DNA of 10,888 nucleotides from an uncultured Clostridium sp. (GTDB taxonomy: Bacteria; Bacillota_A; Clostridia; TANB77; CAG-508), in the NCBI GenBank assembly GCA_905200315.1, contig CAJKKA010000050.1:1-10888 (forward strand), given 5' to 3'. Below are positions 1 through 5,607 of this stretch, piece after piece. The notes beneath the pieces were generated by a model. It did no database searches, was not told the DNA's origin, and saw nothing but the letters and a program-made list of their open reading frames with translations. How positions within the stretch are numbered: position 1 is the first letter of the stretch; every line of letters begins with the position of its first letter. The position numbers were made by a program, and so were the translations under genes.

Positions 1-352
1 CAAAAGCACTAAATACAACTATACACCCTATAATAAAAGGTATCATACTTTGTTTTATTTGTGCTTTGCTTTCTGCCCCTGCTAACATATATTGCACTCC
101 TAAAATTGTTGCAATTATAACTGCAGCAATAACTCCTAATGAAAGCAAAACATTATATATAATATTGGAACTTTCTTTCATCTTATCAGTATCTAGTGTC
201 TTCACCCCTGAAGAAGATGCTGATTCTATAAAAGAATCTCCTCCAGATATTACATCATCTATAGAACCTGTTGCCGCATAAATATTAATATTAAAAATAT
301 TTAATATTAATATTATTAGGATTCCAAGCTTTAAAATAATATGTTTATTCAT
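1..352 (-). CDS. TrbC/VirB2-like pilin-domain protein, 3' end outside the window
   Basis: The reading frame opens at ATG 352 and is still open at base 1, so about 117 residues are visible and the C-terminus is missing. A GGAGA ribosome binding site lies at about 360-364. The protein starts with a Lys-containing, strongly hydrophobic signal peptide (about residues 1-26, ending NIYAA), then a short Ser/Asp-rich stretch, a first membrane helix (YNVLLSLGVIAAVIIATILG), and the motif GVQYMLAGAESKAQIKQSM leading into a second helix. This two-helix arrangement with a short charged loop (GxxYMxxxxExKAxxKxxMxP) is typical of the TrbC/VirB2 pilin family of type IV secretion systems, and the neighbouring gene has the same motif. 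By family, it would be a membrane-inserted pilin-like subunit of a secretion or conjugation channel. The rest of the operon would lie left of the window, so the assignment rests on the domain pattern alone. Confidence 0.72.
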   Translation of the reverse strand, partial: MNKHIILKLGILIILILNIFNINIYAATGSIDDVISGGDSFIESASSSGVKTLDTDKMKESSNIIYNVLLSLGVIAAVIIATILGVQYMLAGAESKAQIKQSMIPFIIGCIVVFSAF

Positions 353-396
353 ACATTCATCTCCATTATACCTTACTTTTCTACTTTTTTCAAGTT

Positions 397-1098
397 TTAT
401 TTTATAGCATTGTATATTGCTCCTACAATATTTGAACCTAAAAATACAAGTATTGCTCCTACTAAATATGGTAACATAGTTTCTTTATACATTGCTTTTT
501 CTTCTGTGCTTCCTATCATATATCTTATTCCTATATACACTAAAGCTCCTACTGATATCAAACTTCCAACAGCTTGAATTGCACCTATAATTTTTTCTGC
601 TTTTTCTACAGCTTTACTATCAGAATAAGAATTTGTATCTGGTTCAAAATCTGAAGGTGAAATTGTTGAATAGTATATATTTGATTCTGTTTTTTTATCT
701 TCATTTTCTTTTTTTACTTTGTCATTAGCTTCACTTACTTTATTTTTTGTATTAGTATCACTTACTTTTCCCTCCCATGATGATAATACTCCTGATGGTA
801 CACTATTTTTTAAATCAGCTGATGTTTTACTCTTACAATATTTTTTAATTTCACTTTCACTTTTGTTTTTCAATTCACTATCAATTTTAGAAACGCTTAC
901 TGTATCACTTGAACCTACAGTATTGTACCACTTGCATAAAGTTGAAATAGAAACTCCACTTGTTCCATTTTTTTGTACATATTTTGATATTTTAGCTGCA
1001 CTTGCATTTTCACTCGGTATACTTGCAGCGTAACAATTTGATATATTAAAAATTGTAAAAAGAGTTATTACAATTACCATTAGTTTTTTTAATTTCAT
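397..1098 (-). CDS. Secreted protein with C-terminal TrbC/VirB2-like pilin domain (233 aa)
   Basis: Start ATG 1098 follows an AGAGGTG ribosome binding site at about 1103-1109. Residues 1-25 form a signal peptide (KLKK, hydrophobic core, ending NCYA before ASIPS). Residues 26-140 are hydrophilic and Ser/Lys/Asn-rich, with two isolated cysteines (C55, C88); I recognise no domain there. The C-terminus (about 165-233) holds two membrane helices around the loop GIRYMIGSTEEKAMYKETM, followed by PYLVGAILVFLGSNI. This matches the TrbC/VirB2 pilin pattern and closely parallels the next gene downstream, 44 bases away, so the two are probably co-transcribed paralogues. Ordinary VirB2 pilins are about 100-120 residues; the extra ~140-residue outer region is unusual and could be an adhesin-like or structural addition. 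A role in type IV secretion or a related surface structure is inferred from the domain only. Confidence 0.72.
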   Translation of the reverse strand: MKLKKLMVIVITLFTIFNISNCYAASIPSENASAAKISKYVQKNGTSGVSISTLCKWYNTVGSSDTVSVSKIDSELKNKSESEIKKYCKSKTSADLKNSVPSGVLSSWEGKVSDTNTKNKVSEANDKVKKENEDKKTESNIYYSTISPSDFEPDTNSYSDSKAVEKAEKIIGAIQAVGSLISVGALVYIGIRYMIGSTEEKAMYKETMLPYLVGAILVFLGSNIVGAIYNAIK

Positions 1099-1113
1099 TT
1101 TTCACCTCTTATT

Positions 1114-1133
1114 AATGTATAAAATTATACATT
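1114..1133 (-). promoter_or_regulatory. Palindrome over the putative -10 box of the pilin operon
   Basis: The 20 bases are a perfect palindrome with 9-bp arms (AATGTATAA / TTATACATT) and a 2-base centre. Read on the minus strand it contains TATAAT (1129-1124), placed about 25 bases before the start codon at 1098. A start site near 1117 would leave a ~20-base leader holding the AGAGGTG site. No good -35 box is seen 17 bases upstream, which would fit an activator-dependent or regulated promoter. A palindrome this AT-rich could arise by chance, so its role as an operator is a guess. Confidence 0.4.
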
Positions 1134-1206
1134 CTATATTAAATATTACATATTTTTTCTTTTTTTGCAATATTTTTTTACAATTTTTTTAATTTTCGTG
1201 CAAAAA

Positions 1207-1234
1207 AATAACAATGCTTGCTTGCATTGTTATT
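1207..1234 (-). terminator. Rho-independent terminator of the Spo0E-like gene
   Basis: An 11-bp perfect stem (AATAACAATGC / GCATTGTTATT) closes a 6-base loop. On the minus strand it is followed directly by a run of T (complement of the A run at 1202-1208). The stem overlaps the stop codon of the gene that ends at 1230. It separates that gene from the pilin operon downstream. Confidence 0.8.
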
Positions 1235-1406
1235 CTATAATTAGTTTTTCTCCTATTATTTTCCCTGCTTTTTTTGTTATTCCATAATATTCTTCAATTA
1301 ATTTATCTAATTCTACACTTATTTGGTAGATAACTTTGTAATCTTCATCATTTTCTATGCTTTTGTTTAGTTTTTCTCTTACTCTACATATTTCATCATT
1401 TAACAT
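1230..1406 (-). CDS. Spo0E-family aspartyl-phosphate phosphatase (58 aa)
   Basis: The translation starts MLNDEICRVREKLNKSIEN and contains QISVELDKLIEEYY at residues 28-41. This matches the Spo0E family signature (S-x-E-L-D-x-L-I-x-x-Y-Y) in a two-helix hairpin of the usual 50-85 residue size. Family members dephosphorylate Spo0A~P, using the SxELD motif, and so delay entry into sporulation. The start ATG 1406 has an AGGAGTG ribosome binding site at 1414-1420, and the gene has its own promoter and terminator, so it is a single-gene unit. Its length and spacing leave little doubt that it is expressed. It implies a Spo0A-type sporulation relay in this organism, or a remnant of one; the partner response regulator is not in the window. 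The cysteine at residue 7 has no known role. Confidence 0.82.
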   Translation of the reverse strand: MLNDEICRVREKLNKSIENDEDYKVIYQISVELDKLIEEYYGITKKAGKIIGEKLIIE

Positions 1407-1448
1407 ACTACTTCACTCCTTTTATACATTTTTCTTTTGTATATTTAG

Positions 1449-1477
1449 ATGGTAGCATATTATTTTTTCGTTTTCAA
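1449..1477 (-). promoter_or_regulatory. Promoter of the Spo0E-like gene
   Basis: On the minus strand TTGAAA (1477-1472) and TACCAT (1454-1449) are separated by 17 bases, and the -10 box is preceded by TGC, an extended -10 feature. The start site would fall near 1442, giving a leader of about 36 bases before ATG 1406. The rest of the gap up to the next gene (1478-1630) is T-rich on the plus strand, with no gene or stable hairpin that I can see. Confidence 0.55.
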
Positions 1478-1630
1478 CACAAAATGCTCATTTTTTGCTT
1501 ATTTTTAGCGGTTTCGTGCTACTTTTTTTGCTATTTTTTTTTGAGTTTTTTTTATTTATTTTAATTTTTTCTGTTTTTCGACAACATTTTACATTAATTT
1601 ACCTTGTACTATTTTACGTAAACGATGTTA

Positions 1631-2896
1631 TTATTTTACTATAGAAATAACCATATTTTCCTTTTTTATTACTTCTTTAAATATTTTATTTGCGTATTCT
1701 AAATTTAAAGTTTTAAATTCTTCTATAAACTCAAATGGTTGTATTCCTTTAAAGTAATCGGCTAATACATTTCTTGCAATAATATCTACATCGTTATATT
1801 GCATTACATATTCACCATACATTTTTTTCTTTATTCTTTCAAATTCTTCTTCATTTATTCCTTCATTTTCATATTTTTCTATTTGTTTTTGTATTTCGCT
1901 TAATATTTTCTTAGGATCTTTTGCTTGCCCAGATATTATAATGTGAGAATATTCTTGTGAAAATTCATATTCAAAATCTGGCAATATTATTAAATCTTTA
2001 TTTTCGTATAATTTTTTATATAATTCTGAACTTTTTCCTAATAAGATTTCTAATAAAATTTCTACTGTTAATATTTTTTTAGCACTTGCCACTTTATCTG
2101 CATTTTCTTTTATTCCTATAACAAATATTGGTTGACTTATGTTCATTGTGTTTTCTGCTTCTTTTTCTTTTATTTCTGGCTTTTCTTCTGGATATATTCT
2201 TTTTATTTCACCCTGTTGCTCTTTTTCTATTAAGTTTTCTTCAACCATTTTAATTGTGCTTTCTGGCTCAAAATTTCCACAAAGCACTAAACACATATTG
2301 CTTGGATTATAAAATGTATTATAACAATTATATAAAATTTCTTTATTTATATTGCTTATAGATTCTACGCTTCCTGCTATGTCTATGTTTATAGGGTTGT
2401 TATTATACATACATTTTAAAGCCCCCATATATACTTGTGTTCCTGGATCGTCTTGGTACATATTTATTTCTTGGGCTATTATTCCTTGTTCTTTTTTTAC
2501 GTTTTCATCTGTGAAATATGGATGTTGAACATAGTTCATTAATTCTTTAAATGCTTCTTCAAAATTGTTTGTTCCCTCTATTAAGTATGCTGTATAGTCA
2601 TTTGTTGTGTATGCATTTGCATCTACACCTAAATTAGATAGTACATCTAAACTGTTTTTTCCATTTTCTTGTTCAAACATTTTATGCTCTAAAAAATGTG
2701 CTACTCCATCTGGAATTTTAGTATTTTTTTCTTCTCCTGGAATAATAAATTCATTATCTATAGAACCAAAATGTGTTCCTATTATGGCATATTTCTTATT
2801 TGTATTTTCTTTTGGAACAATTATTACAGTTAATCCATTTTTCATTTTTTCTATATACATTTTTTCTTTAACATTCAAATTTTCGATACTTTGCAT
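1631..2896 (-). CDS. ymfH: M16-family zinc peptidase, active subunit, YmfH-like (421 aa)
   Basis: This is an insulinase/mitochondrial-processing-peptidase-like (M16B) protein. Residues 67-71 are HFLEH, the inverted zinc motif HxxEH, in the context PDGVAHFLEHKMFE. The third zinc ligand is E143 in GIIAQEINMY, with E136 seven residues before it, at the usual distance of about 72 residues. The segments DIAGSVESI and FYNPSNM further match the YmfH branch known from Bacillus subtilis. The open frame extends 16 residues upstream, but ATG 2896 has a clean AAAGGAG site just before it (about 2904-2909), while the Lys/Arg-rich extension looks non-coding, so I start there. No R...Y pair is evident in the second half; the partner gene upstream supplies it. 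In annotation of relatives, this pair is linked to EF-P 5-aminopentanol modification; no substrate can be read from this sequence. Confidence 0.9.
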   Translation of the reverse strand: MQSIENLNVKEKMYIEKMKNGLTVIIVPKENTNKKYAIIGTHFGSIDNEFIIPGEEKNTKIPDGVAHFLEHKMFEQENGKNSLDVLSNLGVDANAYTTNDYTAYLIEGTNNFEEAFKELMNYVQHPYFTDENVKKEQGIIAQEINMYQDDPGTQVYMGALKCMYNNNPINIDIAGSVESISNINKEILYNCYNTFYNPSNMCLVLCGNFEPESTIKMVEENLIEKEQQGEIKRIYPEEKPEIKEKEAENTMNISQPIFVIGIKENADKVASAKKILTVEILLEILLGKSSELYKKLYENKDLIILPDFEYEFSQEYSHIIISGQAKDPKKILSEIQKQIEKYENEGINEEEFERIKKKMYGEYVMQYNDVDIIARNVLADYFKGIQPFEFIEEFKTLNLEYANKIFKEVIKKENMVISIVK

Positions 2897-2970
2897 TGCT
2901 TTTCTCCTTTTTATAATATTCCTCTTTTTCTTACGGGTAGCCAAAATAGCATTTCCTTGATTTTTATATC

Positions 2971-3175
2971 GAGTCGACCTACATTGTCTAACATTATTTA
3001 TAATTAGGCGGACAGAGGCGTCCGCCTCTACATTGTTTGATATTAATTCTTTTATTATTTTATATTTTGCGGGTCGTCGAGGACGCCGACCCCTACATTG
3101 TTTTACATTAATTTTTCGTTGTTTTATATTTGCGGGTCGACGGAGGCGTCGGACCTACATTGTTTGACATTATTT
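2971..3175. repeat. Array of GC-rich palindromic repeats between the two M16 genes
   Basis: Three full copies and one truncated copy share a GC-rich hairpin core followed by the tail CTACATTGTTTGACATTA or close variants. Tails begin near 2979, 3028, 3093 and 3155. The cores are at about 3006-3027 (AGGCGGAC / GTCCGCCT, perfect 8-bp arms), 3071-3092 (GGGTCG / CGACCC ends) and 3134-3155 (GACG-GAGG-CGTC plus GGTC/GACC). The GC content stands out sharply from the surrounding AT-rich DNA. The cores differ in sequence but keep pairing, which points to conserved structure. The array lies between two genes read in the same direction, so it would also be transcribed. It resembles REP-like intergenic repeats; no transposase is seen. 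The 2897-3223 gap holds nothing else I can identify apart from the ribosome binding site of ymfH. Confidence 0.75.
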
Positions 3176-3223
3176 ATACAATGTGTCATTTTTTATTTAG
3201 ACAAATGGTGTAGTCCTATTCTG

Positions 3224-4489
3224 CTAATTCTTTAAGAAATAAATTGTATTTATCTTTACTGTTTTGGCAATTTCTATAATTTGCTCTTTAGTTACTTTTC
3301 TTACATCATTTATATATTTTTCTATTGAGCTATCTGTTTTAGCTAATTCATGAGAAAAATAATAAGCTATTTGAGTATCTTGTTCATCTTTTATTTCTTG
3401 TATTGTAGATATTATATATTGTTTTGTATTTTCTAGTTCTTCTTCTGTAAAATTACCTTGTTTCATATCTTCTATTTGTTTTTTTATTATTTCTAATGCC
3501 TTTTCGTAGTTTTCTATTTCAATTCCACATCTTATAAATACATTTCCTTTTTGTCTTATATAATTTGAACCTGCTGTGTATGCTAAACTTGCTTTTTCCC
3601 TAACATTTTGGAATAGTTTAGATGTTGCCGTTCCTCCTAATATTGCATTATATATTAGTGCTATATTTTTACTGTTTTCCATTTTTTGTTCTATATTCAT
3701 TCCTATAACTAATTTTCCTTGAGTTATATCTGCGCTTTCTTGTACAGTTTTTTCTTTTATTTCCGTTGTTTCTTCTAAACTATTTGTTATATATTTAGCA
3801 TCTCTTGGCTTTAATTTTGCAATATTTTCATTGTTTTCTATTTCTGTTTTTATTTCTTCTATTTTTTCTCCTGATATATAAATATCAAATTTGCATTCTT
3901 GAATTAATTCTTTATAGTATTTATATAATTCTTCGTTTGTTATTTTTTCTAGTTCTTCTAATTCTCCAAATTTATATGTTGCATATGGTTTATTTTTATA
4001 CATTTCTTCTATACATCTATTAAATGCATACATTCCTTTATTATCTTTTTTTGCTTCTATTATTTGTTTTAGTTTTTCTTTTTCTGCATCAAAATACTCA
4101 GTTTTAAATTTATTTTCTTCTGTAATTGGATTACAAACTATGTCTAATAGCATTCTTATACTTTCTTTTAAGTTTGAGTCTTTCTCTGGTAAATATTCAT
4201 CACTTAAAGATTCTAAATAAAATTTAATAATCTGATTATCTCCTATTTTGTCAATTCCACAATCAAAATTTGCTCCATACATATTTTCTAATTTTTTGCT
4301 TATTTCGCCTTGTGTTGGAATATTGGCAGTTCCTCTTCTTAATATTAAGCTTATTAATGCGTTTTTAGTTGCATTTTCCTTTGTTAATTCTGTTGTTATC
4401 ATTATGGCTAATAAATTTGTTTTGAATTTACTTGTTTCTATTGTATGTAAACTCATACCTTTTTTTATTTCTATATTTTTACATTCCAT
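3224..4489 (-). CDS. ymfF: M16-family peptidase-like protein lacking the zinc site, YmfF-like (421 aa)
   Basis: The protein has the same length as its downstream neighbour and the same M16 layout, but the N-terminal half has no HxxEH: the matching helix reads ALISLILRRGTANIP. The C-terminal half keeps the substrate-binding R/Y pair, R297 and Y304 in NVREKASLAY. This fits the non-catalytic partner of an M16B heterodimer. The first 35 residues (ETSKFKTNLLAIMITTEL) resemble the YmfF N-terminus. The start ATG 4489 has an AGAGGTG site about 7 bases upstream. The gene order YmfF then YmfH is the same as in Bacillus subtilis, but here about 330 bases of palindromic repeats separate them. The pair is predicted to be cytoplasmic because no signal peptide is present. 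The biological substrate is unknown from this sequence. Confidence 0.87.
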   Translation of the reverse strand: MECKNIEIKKGMSLHTIETSKFKTNLLAIMITTELTKENATKNALISLILRRGTANIPTQGEISKKLENMYGANFDCGIDKIGDNQIIKFYLESLSDEYLPEKDSNLKESIRMLLDIVCNPITEENKFKTEYFDAEKEKLKQIIEAKKDNKGMYAFNRCIEEMYKNKPYATYKFGELEELEKITNEELYKYYKELIQECKFDIYISGEKIEEIKTEIENNENIAKLKPRDAKYITNSLEETTEIKEKTVQESADITQGKLVIGMNIEQKMENSKNIALIYNAILGGTATSKLFQNVREKASLAYTAGSNYIRQKGNVFIRCGIEIENYEKALEIIKKQIEDMKQGNFTEEELENTKQYIISTIQEIKDEQDTQIAYYFSHELAKTDSSIEKYINDVRKVTKEQIIEIAKTVKINTIYFLKN

Positions 4490-4525
4490 ATAAACACCTC
4501 TTTTTTATTATTGTCTTTTTGCAAT

Positions 4526-4531
4526 ATTATA
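4526..4531 (-). promoter_or_regulatory. Possible -10 box for the YmfF-YmfH transcript
   Basis: TATAAT is present on the minus strand, giving a start site near 4519 and a leader of about 30 bases before ATG 4489. No convincing -35 box lies 17 bases upstream. A weak inverted repeat (ATTCCT 4531-4536 / AGGAAT 4551-4556) covers the spacer. In such AT-rich DNA a lone TATAAT is weak evidence. Confidence 0.3.
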
Positions 4532-4585
4532 TTCCTTGCTTATGAAAATTAGGAATTTTATATAATGCAAAATTGGTTTTATCAC

Positions 4586-4616
4586 GCGGGCATACAAAAG
4601 CGTCTGCCACTACAAT
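4586..4616. repeat. Diverged single copy of the GC-rich palindromic repeat
   Basis: The segment begins GCGGGCA, ends with TGCCACTACAATG, and contains GCGTC. It follows the same plan as the copies at 2971-3175: a GCGGG start, a GCGTC right arm and a CTACA-T tail. Pairing is reduced to GGCA/TGCC. It lies between the rpsU terminator and the promoter region of the YmfF-like gene, and looks like a decaying member of the same family. Confidence 0.5.
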
Positions 4617-4631
4617 GAAATTTTCTGTAAT

Positions 4632-4658
4632 AAAAAAAGAGCTGATAAGCTCTTTTTT
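4632..4658 (-). terminator. rpsU: Rho-independent terminator of rpsU
   Basis: AGAGCT / AGCTCT form a 6-bp stem around the loop GATA, flanked by an A run on the left and a T run on the right; the A and T runs can extend the stem. On the minus strand, the direction of rpsU, the stem is followed by seven T. It starts four bases after the rpsU stop codon. The symmetry would let it work in both directions, but no plus-strand gene leads into it. Confidence 0.85.
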
Positions 4659-4661
4659 CAA

Positions 4662-4832
4662 TTAAAATTTTCTTTTTCTTGCTGCCTCTGATTTTTTCTT
4701 TCTTCTAACACTAGGTTTTTCATAGTGTTCTCTTTTACGTACTTCTTGGATAACTCCATTTCTAGCACATTGTCTCTTAAATTTTCTAAGAGCGTCTTCT
4801 ATATTTCCATTAACTTTTATTTCATTTGCCAT
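4662..4832 (-). CDS. rpsU: 30S ribosomal protein bS21 (56 aa)
   Basis: The translation [20 protein letters not shown] followed by [20 protein letters not shown] and a Lys/Arg-rich tail ([14 protein letters not shown]) is bS21 throughout; the length of 56 is within the usual 55-70. The protein binds the 3' end region of 16S rRNA on the small subunit and helps translation initiation. ATG 4832 is preceded by a very strong GGAGGGGAG site at about 4839-4847. The gene has its own consensus-like promoter and terminator, so it forms a single-gene unit, though transcripts of nrdG just upstream may read into it because no terminator separates them. Confidence 0.96.
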   Translation of the reverse strand: MANEIKVNGNIEDALRKFKRQCARNGVIQEVRKREHYEKPSVRRKKKSEAARKRKF

Positions 4833-4932
4833 TTATAACTCCCCTCCTTCCATTAACCTTACAGTTTATGGTTTTTTAGAGTCTGGGGTTTTTAAATTTA
4901 TTTCTTATTTAAATCCCTAACTTACGGTACAT

Positions 4933-4962
4933 ATTATAAACCATAGGTTAGTCTTTTGTCAA
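4933..4962 (-). promoter_or_regulatory. rpsU: Promoter of rpsU
   Basis: On the minus strand a perfect TTGACA (4962-4957) and a perfect TATAAT (4938-4933) are 18 bases apart, the strongest promoter in the window. The start site would be near 4926, leaving a ~94-base leader before ATG 4832. The -35 box begins only 7 bases beyond the nrdG stop codon, so no terminator fits between the two genes. I see no stable leader hairpin that would indicate autoregulation. Confidence 0.8.
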
Positions 4963-4969
4963 TAGTATG

Positions 4970-5491
4970 TTATTCCAAATATTTTACTATTTTTCCTTCT
5001 TTTAATGTTTCTGGCACATTTATTACTCTTTGGTTGCTTGACCCTCTAAATCTTAATTTTATGTCTTTATTTTCTATTTCGAATTTTCCATCTACTAATA
5101 CATCTATGTTTTTTAGTATTTCTTGTGTTGTTTTGTTGTCTTTAAATCGTCCATTTAATAAATCATCATCTAGTTTAAAGCCCGTATAACACCATATATT
5201 TTTTTCTGGATATTCATTTTTTACTCTTTTTATTATTTTTAAAACTTCTTCTTGATTTTCTGGTTCTAACGGTTCTCCTCCAAGTAATGATAGCCCTGCT
5301 ATATGGTTTGGTTTTAGTTCTTCCATTATTTTGTTTTCGGTTTCTTCTGTTAATTCTTTTCCATATTTAAAGTTCCATGCTTCTGCATTAAAACAGTCTT
5401 TGCAATGGTGTCTACATCCACTAACAAATAAAGATACTCTTACGCCTTCTCCGTTTGCTATGTCTACTCTTTTTATGTCTGCATAGTTCAT
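4970..5491 (-). CDS. nrdG: Anaerobic ribonucleoside-triphosphate reductase activating protein (173 aa)
   Basis: This is a radical SAM enzyme of the NrdG type. It uses a [4Fe-4S] cluster and S-adenosylmethionine to place the glycyl radical on NrdD. The cluster-binding motif is C26-x3-C30-x2-C33 (SGCRHHCKDCFN), followed by GGEPLEP at 71-77, which contacts SAM, and a C-terminal RFRGSSNQRVINV block typical of the family. The length is normal (150-175). ATG 5491 has an AGAGGTG site 6-7 bases upstream. It lies 116 bases downstream of nrdD in the same direction, the usual order, but with an unusually long gap holding an inverted repeat. It probably shares the nrdD promoter. Confidence 0.96.
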   Translation of the reverse strand: MNYADIKRVDIANGEGVRVSLFVSGCRHHCKDCFNAEAWNFKYGKELTEETENKIMEELKPNHIAGLSLLGGEPLEPENQEEVLKIIKRVKNEYPEKNIWCYTGFKLDDDLLNGRFKDNKTTQEILKNIDVLVDGKFEIENKDIKLRFRGSSNQRVINVPETLKEGKIVKYLE

Positions 5492-5510
5492 TTTTTCACC
5501 TCTTATCTAC

Positions 5511-5604
5511 GAGGTTAGAGGTTAGAAATTGGAGTTTAGAATCCAAATAATCATTTCATAGTAATTACTAAATTTCCAACTTCCAACTTCTTATTTCTAA
5601 CTTC
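5511..5604. repeat. Imperfect long inverted repeat between nrdD and nrdG
   Basis: The left arm (5511-5541) begins GAGGTTAGAGGTTAGAAATT, and the right arm (about 5574-5604) read on the other strand begins GAAGTTAGAAATAAGAAGTT. About 23 of the outer 31 positions match. The arms also contain short internal direct repeats (GGTTAGA twice on the left, CCAACTT twice on the right). The middle holds a perfect 12-base palindrome, TAGTAATTACTA (5559-5570). The mismatches are mostly G opposite T on the plus strand, so folding is weaker in the nrd messenger than in the opposite strand. No coding capacity or transposase is seen; it looks like a small non-autonomous repeat that landed inside the operon. Confidence 0.6.
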
Positions 5605-5607
5605 AAT

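Noticed and set aside
2897..2944. Sixteen-residue N-terminal extension of the YmfH-like protein
   Set aside because: The upstream start has no ribosome binding site, while ATG 2896 has AAAGGAG at good spacing and matches the N-terminus of relatives.
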